DNA of 35,767 nt. Origin: Promethearchaeota archaeon (GTDB taxonomy: Archaea > Asgardarchaeota > Lokiarchaeia > Sigyniarchaeales > SOKP01). Positions 16,613 to 24,963 of this stretch are shown here, piece by piece. Within the stretch, counting starts at the first letter, position 1; each line of letters begins with the position of its first letter. Position numbers and translations under genes: made by a program. The DNA lies in the NCBI GenBank assembly GCA_019058365.1, contig JAHPZE010000036.1, positions 1-35,767 of the forward strand, written 5' to 3'. Below the pieces are notes generated by a model. The model was not told where the DNA came from, did not search any database, and saw only the letters and a list, made by a program, of their open reading frames with translations.

Positions 16613-16622
16613 ATATTTATAA
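16613..16622 (+). promoter_or_regulatory. TATA-like element of the first GTPase gene
   Basis: An atatttataa element lies about 90 bases before the proposed start at 16710. It would give a leader of roughly 65 bases carrying the AAAGGTGA at 16695-16702. The region 16453-16612 shows nothing else that I recognise. Confidence 0.3.
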
Positions 16623-16694
16623 GTTAAAAGGTAAAAAAATAATAATCAAAAGATACATTTATTTCAAAGATTTATATGAAATATCTAAATTAAC

Positions 16695-16702
16695 AAAGGT
16701 GA
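16695..16702 (+). promoter_or_regulatory. Shine-Dalgarno that decides a non-standard GTPase start
   Basis: AAAGGTGA matches the archaeal anti-Shine-Dalgarno. It lies seven bases before an ATA codon at 16710, the first in-frame codon that could begin the protein before the phosphate-binding loop. ATG at 16703 overlaps this site and closes after four codons. Confidence 0.55.
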
Positions 16703-16709
16703 ATGATTT

Positions 16710-17288
16710 ATATTTAATGAAGAAGACTATCGCTATGTTTTTAAGGTTTGTCTAATAGGAGCTGGTGGAGTAGGAAAAACGTGTATTGCTAGAAGATTAT
16801 GTTTTAATACATTTAATATGAACACTCAATTAACTGTTGGAATAGATTTTTATACGTATGATATTCCTATAATAGTCAATGGAAAGGAAACTAAAATAAG
16901 GCTTTCGATATGGGACTTTGGGGGTCAAGAGCGTTTCAAATCACTTTTCAGATATTATATAGGCGGAGCAAATGGAATCTTCTTAGTATTTGATTTATTA
17001 CAAATGGAAAGTCTTATTAAATTAGACTGGTGGTACGATAAATTAGTAGAGTATAATGTTCAGGATCGCCCTAAAATTCTTATAGGCACTAAACTTGATT
17101 TGGCTGAAGCAAAGGATAGGAATATTAAAATTGATGAACTAATTATTGAGCAATTCCTTAAAACACATAATGAAAAAGATTTCATTAAAACATCTTCTTT
17201 AGATAATATAAATATTCGATATATTTTTAAAGAGATCGTCAAGAAAATTTTAGATTTTCATGAATTTGATTATGAAGAAATATATTGA
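16710..17288 (+). CDS. Ras-like small GTPase, apparent ATA start (first of tandem pair)
   Basis: From 16710 the frame encodes 192 residues with all G boxes: G1 GAGGVGKT, switch I with T in LTVGIDFY, G3 WDFGGQE, G4 GTKLDL (Thr in place of the usual Asn) and G5 TSS. It matches the next GTPase over its full length (192 against 194 residues, roughly two thirds identical). Starting at the first ATG (16818) would delete G1 and leave a dead protein. No ATG, GTG or TTG exists in frame between the stop at 16704 and G1, so ATA at 16710 or a frameshift must be assumed. No lipidation cysteine is seen at the C-terminus. Likely role: membrane or cytoskeletal signalling as in other Asgard GTPases. Confidence 0.82.
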   Translation: MFNEEDYRYVFKVCLIGAGGVGKTCIARRLCFNTFNMNTQLTVGIDFYTYDIPIIVNGKETKIRLSIWDFGGQERFKSLFRYYIGGANGIFLVFDLLQMESLIKLDWWYDKLVEYNVQDRPKILIGTKLDLAEAKDRNIKIDELIIEQFLKTHNEKDFIKTSSLDNINIRYIFKEIVKKILDFHEFDYEEIY

Positions 17289-17340
17289 CTTTCTTGATTT
17301 TTAAATATTCACTTAAAATTTTTAGATATTTTTGTACTAG

Positions 17341-17348
17341 TTATAAAT
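17341..17348 (+). promoter_or_regulatory. TATA box of the second GTPase gene
   Basis: TTATAAAT lies 108 bases before the ATG at 17449, in the 160-base gap between the two tandem GTPase genes. It suggests that the second copy has its own promoter. Confidence 0.3.
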
Positions 17349-17448
17349 AATAGATTTTTTTTTATTGAATTAGGTATAATAGAATAATCATTTGAAATGC
17401 TAAAAACTTCAAAAATTAATTCATCATAAATACATATGTGAGATTATT

Positions 17449-18033
17449 ATGGCATTCAACCAAGAAGAAAAGCCCGCTTACATTTTCAAGCTTGTTTTAA
17501 TAGGGTCAGGTGGTGTAGGAAAGACTTGTATTGCTCGTAGATTATGTTTTGATACTTTTGATGCAAATACTCAAATGACAATTGGAATTGATTTTTATAC
17601 ATATAACATCCCTATTATAGTAAACGCTGAGGAGACTTATGTTAGACATACTATATGGGATTTTGGTGGACAGGAACAATTCAAACGGCTATTTAATTAT
17701 TATATTGATGGAGCGAATGGTATTTTTTTAGTGTTTGATTTATTAAACATGGAAACCTTAACTCGGTTGGCATGGTGGTATGATCAGGTAAGAGCACACA
17801 ACCTTCATGATCATCCGAAAATCCTAATTGGAACTAAACTTGATTTGATTCAAGAGAATAATAAGAAAAAAAAGGTTGATGAATTAATAATTGAACAGTT
17901 CCTTAAAACACATGATGAACAAGATTATTATGAAACGTCTTCAAAGGAAAATATAAATATCCTCCATTGTTTTAAAGAAATGACTAAAAAAATCCTAGAT
18001 TCTCATAAATTAGATTATGAAAAAATCGTATAA
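17449..18033 (+). CDS. Ras-like small GTPase (second of tandem pair)
   Basis: The 194-residue GTPase has G1 GSGGVGKT (about 19-26), switch I with T in MTIGIDFY, G3 WDFGGQE with the catalytic Gln, G4 GTKLDL and G5 TSS. The WDFGGQE form is like Arf, Gtr/Rag and Roc GTPases, while the rest is Rab/Ras-like. It lacks a C-terminal Cys motif and an N-terminal myristoylation Gly, so membrane binding, if any, is by another route. It is the tandem duplicate of the gene at 16710. The longest shared stretches are VGKTCIARRLCF, the IFLVFDLL strand, PKILIGTKLDL and ELIIEQFLKTH. ATG start with no strong Shine-Dalgarno. Confidence 0.95.
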   Translation: MAFNQEEKPAYIFKLVLIGSGGVGKTCIARRLCFDTFDANTQMTIGIDFYTYNIPIIVNAEETYVRHTIWDFGGQEQFKRLFNYYIDGANGIFLVFDLLNMETLTRLAWWYDQVRAHNLHDHPKILIGTKLDLIQENNKKKKVDELIIEQFLKTHDEQDYYETSSKENINILHCFKEMTKKILDSHKLDYEKIV

Positions 18034-18077
18034 ATCTCATTGTTTTATAACTTAATTCTTTAATATTGAATTCTGTA

Positions 18078-18623
18078 TTATTCGGTAATTAAGTATTCTT
18101 CTGGGATTTTTTGTCCATACCCTGCCTTTTTAAATTTTTGACCATTTTTAACATAAAGATTAGAACTAAATTCATTTAAATTCTTATTAGGGTATGTTTT
18201 TTTTTTAATTGCTGGTATCCCCGCATATAAACTAAAATCTTCTGTTTTATCTCGTAAAACTGAACCTCCCGCCAAAACAGAACCAGTTCCAAGTCTACCC
18301 CCCTCTAAAACAGAGGCATGTATTCCGACTAATGAATAATCTTCGATAGTGCAAGGTCCATGACACATACATGAATGTCCTAACCTTACATTATTGCCAA
18401 CTTTACAAATTTCATTTGGTCTGGAATGGAGTACTGAATTATCTTGAATACTTGTGTTTTCGCCCACAATAATTTTACCCCAATCTCCACGAAGTTTCGC
18501 ACCAAACCATATATTTGTATAAGCACCTATTTCCACATCTCCAATTATTACAACGTCCGTAGCAATGAAAGCCGTAGGATGGATTTTGGGGATTGTACCA
18601 TTGAAAGGACTTTCAATTATCAT
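18078..18623 (-). CDS. gamma-carbonic anhydrase family protein
   Basis: A left-handed beta-helix built of hexapeptide repeats. The three zinc-binding histidines of gamma-carbonic anhydrases are present: VLHSRP, RLGHS and CMCHGP, five residues apart for the last two. The Arg and Asp of KLRGDW and the Gln of SIQDNS are also kept. It could hydrate CO2 or, like other YrdA/PaaY-type members, act on acyl-CoA or have an unknown activity. I start at the ATG at 18623, because GAGTGG lies seven bases upstream of it; a TTG at 18638 would add five residues. It is on the opposite strand between GTPase genes and shares no obvious operon. Confidence 0.92.
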   Translation of the reverse strand: MIIESPFNGTIPKIHPTAFIATDVVIIGDVEIGAYTNIWFGAKLRGDWGKIIVGENTSIQDNSVLHSRPNEICKVGNNVRLGHSCMCHGPCTIEDYSLVGIHASVLEGGRLGTGSVLAGGSVLRDKTEDFSLYAGIPAIKKKTYPNKNLNEFSSNLYVKNGQKFKKAGYGQKIPEEYLITE

Positions 18624-18887
18624 TATTTGACCACTCAAAATAAGAACATCTAAAATATATTATGTATATCAGATAAAGCTTATGATGATAACAATATCTG
18701 GTTCAAAATTTCTATAAGAAATTATTCCTCATTTTTTTTTCAAATATGTATGTGTGACGATATCACGTTCATTCATTAAAAAAGATTTTATTAATTAGAT
18801 AAAAATAATAATAGTTTCATAGGCTTTTTTCTTCACTAGGTATAACTTTATAATATTCAAATTATTAGTAAAATAGGTGTAATTCAA

Positions 18888-19502
18888 CTGGCTAGAATAT
18901 CAAATTTCTTAACTCAACTAAAAAACGCCAAGAGATTAATTCGAATGACGATAGTAGGAGATGGAGCAGTAGGAAAAACAACATTAGTACAAGCTATGCT
19001 TCAAAAAACAACGGAATATAATCATAATCATTCTGGTCATAAGGTGGTGGAAGATAAAAAAGTTACACGCACTCCATTTATGGAGATTGAATCATGGACC
19101 TATAAAGATTTAGTTTTTCAATGTTATGATTTAGCTGGACAAAGAACTCCTGGTATGCATCCATTAGATTTATTGCAGAGCTCGGTTTTATCATATATCG
19201 ATATTTATGTCTTTGTTTTTTCAATAGATAGATATGAATCCTTTGAAAATCTTAATAATTGGCTTCGATTAATGAAACTAGATTCTAGATTCAAACATAA
19301 TAACATTGGATTTATTCTAGTAGGAAATAAAGTTGATTTAGAAAGATGTGTTTCAAAAGAATTGGTCCATACATTAGTTGGCAAGGATAAATTCTTTAAT
19401 TCTTATGTAGAAACAAGTTCTATTGAACCCTTTGTGGGTATTAATACAATGTTGGAAGAAATTGTAGGTTTGGGTAGAAGCCTCCTTAATTTGAGTGATT
19501 AG
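18888..19502 (+). CDS. Rab-like small GTPase, probable CTG start
   Basis: G1 GDGAVGKTT, G3 YDLAGQ, G4 GNKVDL and G5 TSS are all present, so this is a canonical Rab/Ras-type GTPase distinct from the tandem pair. Starting at the ATG at 18945 would begin in the middle of the first beta strand (RLIRMTIVGDG). The frame is open upstream, and AGGTG at 18875-18879 lies eight bases before a CTG at 18888. CTG would add 19 residues (LARISNFLTQLKNAKRLIR, with initiator Met). The ATG start has no Shine-Dalgarno. Both starts remain possible. A gene for a large TPR protein follows after 63 bases and is probably its effector or regulator. Confidence 0.88.
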   Translation: MARISNFLTQLKNAKRLIRMTIVGDGAVGKTTLVQAMLQKTTEYNHNHSGHKVVEDKKVTRTPFMEIESWTYKDLVFQCYDLAGQRTPGMHPLDLLQSSVLSYIDIYVFVFSIDRYESFENLNNWLRLMKLDSRFKHNNIGFILVGNKVDLERCVSKELVHTLVGKDKFFNSYVETSSIEPFVGINTMLEEIVGLGRSLLNLSD

Positions 19503-19565
19503 GGCGATATATAGAGTGATAAAAGACTCTCATCTTCTAATAAAAAGAAAGGATGAGGTGTTAAA

Positions 19566-21785
19566 ATGACCGAGATTAATTGTAAAATTTGTAATAAACG
19601 AATTAATTTTGATCCTCAAAATCCTAATACTTTTATTCATAAATCTGAATCAGGAAACTTAATGATTGGGAGACTCTACACAATCAGATTAAGTCACCAA
19701 ACAGATTCAGGATCATCACATATTAATGTAGTTGTTATCGATGAAAATGGAGAATATCGAGCTCATAAAGATTATTATGAAGAAAAAGTAAGTGTTAAAG
19801 GAGCGCCCGATATTTGGAATAAACTTCAGCGTTTTATTCCATTAGAACTTCGGTTATACTTATCTCTAGCCAATGATGAAGAGAAAACTATTCTTTCTTC
19901 TCTATCAGAACCATTCAACAAAACACCAAAAGAATGGTATGAATCTTTAAATGAATTAAAACATAATAATCCTAATAATCAATTGGTTACCTTTTTAGCT
20001 GCAAAATGGGGTTTTATAATAGGAAAAGGTAAAGAACTTCTAAGTTATAAATATGAACCAAGCTCTTGGAGTTATCCAATATATTTACGCTTACAAGCAA
20101 GGTTTGCACCCTCACAAGAATTAATCTTGATTGCTAAAAGAATAGATTTTAAATCTTTTCCATTAATTATCCAATTAGAAGCAGCAATTGCAAAAGCCGA
20201 AGTTTTTCTTCGATTAAGTTCATATGATCTTTTAGAACAATTATATGATAATTGCCAAAAAGAATGGGGTGACCAGACTTCTATTGAAGTGAAAACAGGA
20301 TTAATGCTTTTGCAAGGATATTATGGGTTTAGATTATTTTTTCTAGGTAAAATAAATGAAGCAATAGAAGTAATAGAACCAGTTTTTAATTTTGGACAAT
20401 TATTGGGCAATAGAGAAATAATAAGCGTTGTAGGAAATTTTTATGCTGCTGTTAATCAATCCAGTGGCGATTTAGAAAAAGCACTAAAAATCTTCGAAAT
20501 TGTATTAAAAGTTAGTGAAAATATAGGTGATGAAAGAACTCACGCAGTTATTTCTTCGAACATGTCTGTTATTGAATCCAAACAAGGATTATATGATCAA
20601 GCTCTAAAACGCCAACGAGCGATATTAGAATTGCCAATTGTCAATGAGGAGTTTTTTATAAGAATTTCCTTAATGAGTATTATTGCTGAAACGCTTTTTA
20701 TATCTGAACGGTATGATCAATCAGAAAAAACATGCAAGAATCTTCTTTTAGAAGAAAATATACCTACTTATTATAGACTCGACATTTTATCTACTCTAAA
20801 AAGAATTGCTGGTAAAACAGATTCTCATGAATTGATAGATTTTGTAAGAAATAACCTACCAGACGATCCAGACTTTTTAGCTTCACCGGTAGGTAATATT
20901 TTTATGCACGATCTGCAAGCAATAGAAGGAGAATTACGTAGTAACTGGTCAGAATTGATTGAAAATCTGAAAGAGGAAAGAGAAATTATGTTTAAAAACC
21001 AATCTATAGAAAACGCGAGCGATATTGAAATTAGGCTTGCTGAAGGTTATTTTAAATATTTTCAAGAGACTGAAAACCTTGAATACTTGAATCATGCCTA
21101 CAACCATTTAGATTTGGCAAAAACGATTGCTATTGAAAATCAAAGTTATTTAGATCTCTGTAGATTGGTTCTACTTAAAGGATTATTGGCAGCAGAAAGT
21201 AATTTACCAGCACAAGCGAAAATATATTTTGAAGAGGCACTAAGAACCGCACAGGAATATAATTTATCAGGTTTAGAAAAAGAGATAAATGAAAATCTAG
21301 AAATGCTAAATTCGGGTATTATTGAAAGATCAGCTGATTCTGTATTGCGCAGAATGTTTCAACGGTTAACATTCAGAAAATCTGAAGACAAAAGATCAAA
21401 AAAGAAAAGTGTTATTTATTCTCTGTTTATAGGAACACAAGATTCTGCTTGGGAAATAATACTAAAAAATGAAAAGAGTGGGTCTCTTAATGATACTATT
21501 TATCTCGTAGGAATTCATGATCTGTGGAATAACATACGGAAAATTATGATACAACAACAAGTTAATTATTTCACAGTTCGAAGAGGTGCTGTGTTAATCG
21601 AAAATTCGCCTCATTTTCAATTATGTGCTTTATGTGATCAATTGGATTATCTTACTAGATTAACAATTCAAAATCTCTTACCAGAATTAGAAGAGTTCTC
21701 TTTTAGGCATATTCCAGAAGAATTAGAAGATAAAATACTGAAAATGCTTAATAAAAATCTTGGTAAGTTTTCAAAAGTAGAATAA
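19566..21785 (+). CDS. large TPR-repeat protein with N-terminal CxxC domain, probable GTPase partner
   Basis: A 739-residue soluble protein that I cannot place in a named family. Residues 1-80 start with CKICNK (C6, C9) and hold histidines (H44, H52, H67) in a strand-rich segment (INVVVIDENGEYR) that may bind zinc. Residues about 100-590 are helical and fit tetratricopeptide repeats, for example LEKALKIFEIVLKVSENIGD and the later QAKIYFEEALRTAQEY. Residues 610-739 form a separate mixed alpha/beta domain (VIYSLFIGTQDSAWEII and a RRGAVLIEN strand) that could resemble roadblock/longin-type GTPase partners; this is a guess. GAGGTG at 19555-19560 fixes the start. The position behind a Rab-like gene suggests a GTPase-scaffold module. 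Confidence 0.8.
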   Translation: MTEINCKICNKRINFDPQNPNTFIHKSESGNLMIGRLYTIRLSHQTDSGSSHINVVVIDENGEYRAHKDYYEEKVSVKGAPDIWNKLQRFIPLELRLYLSLANDEEKTILSSLSEPFNKTPKEWYESLNELKHNNPNNQLVTFLAAKWGFIIGKGKELLSYKYEPSSWSYPIYLRLQARFAPSQELILIAKRIDFKSFPLIIQLEAAIAKAEVFLRLSSYDLLEQLYDNCQKEWGDQTSIEVKTGLMLLQGYYGFRLFFLGKINEAIEVIEPVFNFGQLLGNREIISVVGNFYAAVNQSSGDLEKALKIFEIVLKVSENIGDERTHAVISSNMSVIESKQGLYDQALKRQRAILELPIVNEEFFIRISLMSIIAETLFISERYDQSEKTCKNLLLEENIPTYYRLDILSTLKRIAGKTDSHELIDFVRNNLPDDPDFLASPVGNIFMHDLQAIEGELRSNWSELIENLKEEREIMFKNQSIENASDIEIRLAEGYFKYFQETENLEYLNHAYNHLDLAKTIAIENQSYLDLCRLVLLKGLLAAESNLPAQAKIYFEEALRTAQEYNLSGLEKEINENLEMLNSGIIERSADSVLRRMFQRLTFRKSEDKRSKKKSVIYSLFIGTQDSAWEIILKNEKSGSLNDTIYLVGIHDLWNNIRKIMIQQQVNYFTVRRGAVLIENSPHFQLCALCDQLDYLTRLTIQNLLPELEEFSFRHIPEELEDKILKMLNKNLGKFSKVE

Positions 21786-21997
21786 ATCTAATTTTATATT
21801 CTCTTTTTTTAATTTTAGATATGTCTTTAGAAGATTTTAGCTCTATAATTTTTATAGGAGAAGAGTAGTAAAAAAATTTCTTTACAAATTTGAGAATCCA
21901 GAATAATAGATTAATAAAAACATGTACTTTTAGAAAATAACTGAAAAATTTTTCTTTCATTATTTTAATTAATAAAGTAAAGCAAAATATTCTTATT

Positions 21998-22948
21998 ATG
22001 GACATTTTCACTCATTCTGTTTTTGGAGCTCTACTGTACATACTCTTTTTAAAGGACGTGACCTTTGATTATATCATTTTAGCAATTTTTTTCTCATTTT
22101 TACCAGATTTAGACATTTTTTTATACCCATTGAAAAGAATTTTTAAATCGAATTATCTTGAACATCGAGGAGGGTCCCATTCATATATATTAGGTATAAT
22201 CATTTCAGCCATTTTAAGCATTCCTTTCTCTATTTTTAGAAATAAATCGTTTTTTATAGCGTGGATAATTGGATCAGCGTTTTATGGATTACATATATCA
22301 ATGGATCTTCTTACTACTACGAAAATCCCATATTTATATCCGATTTCTAAAAAGGAATATAGCTTTTACGTCGAAAAGGCAGGGAGCTCTTTTACTTTCC
22401 TAACTTCATTGATCTTTCTTATTATACTTCTCGTAATGTACTATAATTCCGCATCACTTTCCCTTTTTATGAGTGTTATTATCTTTTATACCTATTTCTA
22501 TCTATTCTATTATTTATATCGAATTATTGCAAAAGTTTGGATAAATCTGCATCTTAAGGATAACCAGAAATACTTTCCAGGCGTTTTACCATTTTATTAT
22601 ACAATCTTTGAATACGATATTATTCATGATGGAGTATCATTATGCATTGAAAAAAAGTCACATTTTTTAACGTCTAAAGTGATATATAAAAACCATTCTG
22701 TTCTAGATTCAAATGAAATGGTCCTTTTCAAAAAGGCGATTGAATTATGCAATGAGCATTATTATTATGCAAAATGGACCGTTTTACCCATATTTTTTAG
22801 GGAGAATGGGGTATTTTCTGTGAGATTTTTCTTTTTAGAGACGATGGTACGTGGAAGGACTCATTATATTCAATTTAATTTTGATACAGATACTCAGCAA
22901 TATATTGATTCTAATCAGGGTTATGGGTCAATTTATGTTTATAATTAG
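21998..22948 (+). CDS. YdjM/DUF457-like membrane-bound metal-dependent hydrolase
   Basis: The N-terminal 190 residues carry the family motifs MDIFTHSVFGALLY, LPDLDIFLYP, EHRGGSHSYI and HISMDLLTT. These His and Asp residues form the presumed metal site, and five to six hydrophobic segments surround them. The C-terminal 120 residues form a hydrophilic domain usual in this family. Its last 50 residues are found again, with four changes, in the fragment at 24081-24248. The activity is unknown; bacterial YdjM is linked to the SOS response. The 3' end overlaps the convergent ICMT-like gene by 21 bases. Confidence 0.85.
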   Translation: MDIFTHSVFGALLYILFLKDVTFDYIILAIFFSFLPDLDIFLYPLKRIFKSNYLEHRGGSHSYILGIIISAILSIPFSIFRNKSFFIAWIIGSAFYGLHISMDLLTTTKIPYLYPISKKEYSFYVEKAGSSFTFLTSLIFLIILLVMYYNSASLSLFMSVIIFYTYFYLFYYLYRIIAKVWINLHLKDNQKYFPGVLPFYYTIFEYDIIHDGVSLCIEKKSHFLTSKVIYKNHSVLDSNEMVLFKKAIELCNEHYYYAKWTVLPIFFRENGVFSVRFFFLETMVRGRTHYIQFNFDTDTQQYIDSNQGYGSIYVYN

Positions 22949-23905
22949 AAAAGGATTTAATAAAATAGAAATAACAATAAGTAATAATCCATAAAAAACT
23001 AATAGAAAAAGAATCTCTTTTCTGTTCTCCGGTAAATCTTTTTTAAATACCAGCCTCATTGGCATAGTAAATACGGTTTTCACTGTTTTAGGCAATGGAA
23101 ATAAAAACGATACTTTTTTTTGATACTCAGCATACTTTTCTGGAAATTTCTTACTCATTAAGGTTTCCTCATATAATGCAACTCCAATGATTATTAATGC
23201 TGATAGAAACCAGATATAGGTATATTCAAAAATTTTAGCACCATGGATTGTGGCTCTTAAGGGAATCAATGTTAAAAGATATATACCATAACTCCAGATA
23301 AGATACCCTAGATATTGAGGATGACGGGAACATTTGTAGATCGAAAAATCAAATATTTCTTTTTCTTTAAGAAATCCCTGAATCCAGGTAATTACTCCAA
23401 AGCAAAATATCATAAGTCCAATAAAAATAATCACGTAGCAAGAATAAGTTATAAATGCTTCTGCATCCAAAGAAAATGATGCTAAATAATCAATTATCAT
23501 ATAAGGTAATTTAATAATAGATCCCCAAGATAATATATTATATTCACAAGCATCTAATGGTAATACAATAACTTGTAATGCTTGAATACCTAAAACCCAA
23601 AACATCCCACCAAAAAAATGAGCAAATGTAGGCAGAAATAAAATAAAAGAACCAATAGATGATATTGCTAACTTCTTTATTATAAAACCTAATATAATTA
23701 CTATTAAAATAATACAAAGACAAATTAGACCAACGACTTGAAGATAAGAAATTGGAGCACTAAAGGAAGGATACCCTGGAAATATTGCTTTTAATAGTTC
23801 ATGTAATATATTGCTGAGCTCAAGAGTCAAATAAAATAAAATAATCGTAAACAAAATTCCTAATGAAATTATTATTATATTTTGTAATACTTTAGAAGTT
23901 TGCAA
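22928..23905 (-). CDS. ICMT/PEMT-like membrane methyltransferase
   Basis: A 325-residue protein with about eight hydrophobic segments. The C-terminal half has the signature of isoprenylcysteine carboxyl methyltransferase and phospholipid methyltransferase-like proteins: IYKCSRHPQYLGYLIWSYG, followed by EETLMSKKFPEKYAEYQKKV. The RHPxY and EE motifs bind SAM and the acceptor. The N-terminal half (1-160) is an additional membrane region. Substrates may be lipids, or prenylated proteins if any exist here; the GTPases in this window have no CAAX box. The start is TTG, without a visible Shine-Dalgarno. It overlaps the convergent YdjM-like gene at the 3' end. Confidence 0.85.
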   Translation of the reverse strand: MQTSKVLQNIIIISLGILFTIILFYLTLELSNILHELLKAIFPGYPSFSAPISYLQVVGLICLCIILIVIILGFIIKKLAISSIGSFILFLPTFAHFFGGMFWVLGIQALQVIVLPLDACEYNILSWGSIIKLPYMIIDYLASFSLDAEAFITYSCYVIIFIGLMIFCFGVITWIQGFLKEKEIFDFSIYKCSRHPQYLGYLIWSYGIYLLTLIPLRATIHGAKIFEYTYIWFLSALIIIGVALYEETLMSKKFPEKYAEYQKKVSFLFPLPKTVKTVFTMPMRLVFKKDLPENRKEILFLLVFYGLLLIVISILLNPFLIININ

Positions 23906-24080
23906 GAGTAATAATCTAATTATTTATTCAAAATTATTTAATACAATTTTAATTAAACAAGACAACAATTTTAAAATAATCATACTTTTTTAAGTCATAT
24001 TCATTTTCCTTAATTTAACAATTATCGTATGTAAATTATATGTTTAAATATAATAAAGAGGAATTATAGGGTATTAGTTA

Positions 24081-24248
24081 ATGACTGTTTTGCCAATATT
24101 TTTTAGAGAAAATGAACTATTTTCTGTGAGATTTTTCTTTTTAGAGACGATGGTACATGGGAGGACTCATTATATTCAATTTAATTTCGATACCTATACT
24201 CAACAATATATTGATTCTAATCAGGGGTATGGGCACATTACATCTTAG
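24081..24248 (+). pseudogene. duplicated 3' fragment of the YdjM-like gene
   Basis: The 55-codon frame encodes 50 residues that match the C-terminus of the gene at 21998-22948 (residues from TVLPIFFREN to SNQGYG), with only four substitutions; the DNA match corresponds to about 22778-22927. The copy starts abruptly at an ATG where the parent has Trp, and has a different five-residue tail. The metal-site and membrane parts are missing. It is 1.3 kb from the parent, beyond the ICMT-like gene, and in the same orientation. A relic of tandem duplication is the simplest reading; expression as a small protein cannot be excluded. Confidence 0.85.
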
Positions 24249-24698
24249 AATCTCAATTTTAGAAGAGTAAGCCAATCTATAAGTATTTTATAAGTTTGAG
24301 AAAAAAAACTAATTTTTTAATATAAGTATTAAAAATTTGTGTCTAAAATAATATAAATTTTCATATTTAATCCAAAATTACATTATATTGAAAATTGATA
24401 ATCAAAATCCAATTTGGGAGTTATAAAATTATCTCCATTGATTCAATGGTAAGGAAAACAACATTGACAACAATTTTAATAAGGAAATACGCAAATTATA
24501 TTCTATTTTATATCTATATATTCTAACACATCCATTTTCTCTAGAGTCTAGAATGAATTTAATGTTTCTTTGAAACCTTATAATTTTAATACCTAATCTT
24601 TATATAATCAGAATTTTTTTTTAAAAATAAAAGTTAACATAGGATTACTATTTATGAACTCGTAAAGATAAACAGAAATTAATAAAGAGGTATAAAAT
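24249..24698. other. 450-base gap with a possible decayed P-loop fragment
   Basis: No intact gene is seen. A 43-codon frame at 24395-24526 reads IISIDSM and then RKTTLTTILIRKYAN, which looks like the damaged start of a P-loop nucleotide-binding protein (expected GxGKTT). It ends in a low-complexity tail. The rest is AT-rich. Together with the pseudogene just before it, the gap looks like degrading sequence. Confidence 0.4.
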
Positions 24699-24890
24699 AT
24701 GGCATTGTTCTGGAATTTAAAATTAAGGTTCATATTAGGGGGATGTATTGTATCAATTATAGGTGTTATATTGCTCTTTATACACCCTGCTTTACAAGTC
24801 ATTTCTTATGCACTAATAATCGTAGGAGTAATTGCATTAGTGATTGGGTTAATTTGGAAATCTAAACCTAAAGTGAAACCAGAGAAATAG
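24699..24890 (+). CDS. small two-helix membrane protein
   Basis: A 63-residue protein with two hydrophobic segments (about 9-28 and 32-52) joined by a short HPALQ turn, and a basic tail (KSKPKVKPEK). AGAGGT before the ATG supports translation. The positive-inside rule puts both ends in the cytoplasm. The family is unknown. It lies 73 bases before the ABC exporter genes and may be part of that unit, but a second Shine-Dalgarno and AT-rich gap separate them. Confidence 0.65.
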   Translation: MALFWNLKLRFILGGCIVSIIGVILLFIHPALQVISYALIIVGVIALVIGLIWKSKPKVKPEK

Positions 24891-24963
24891 TGTATAAACT
24901 GAAAAAACTTATAATAATTTAACTTGATAAAACTATAATAAAAATCGAAAACGAGGTAAATTA

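Noticed and set aside
16818..17288. Short GTPase form starting at the first ATG
   Set aside because: It would lack the phosphate-binding loop, which is encoded in the same open frame just upstream and is collinear with the paralogue.
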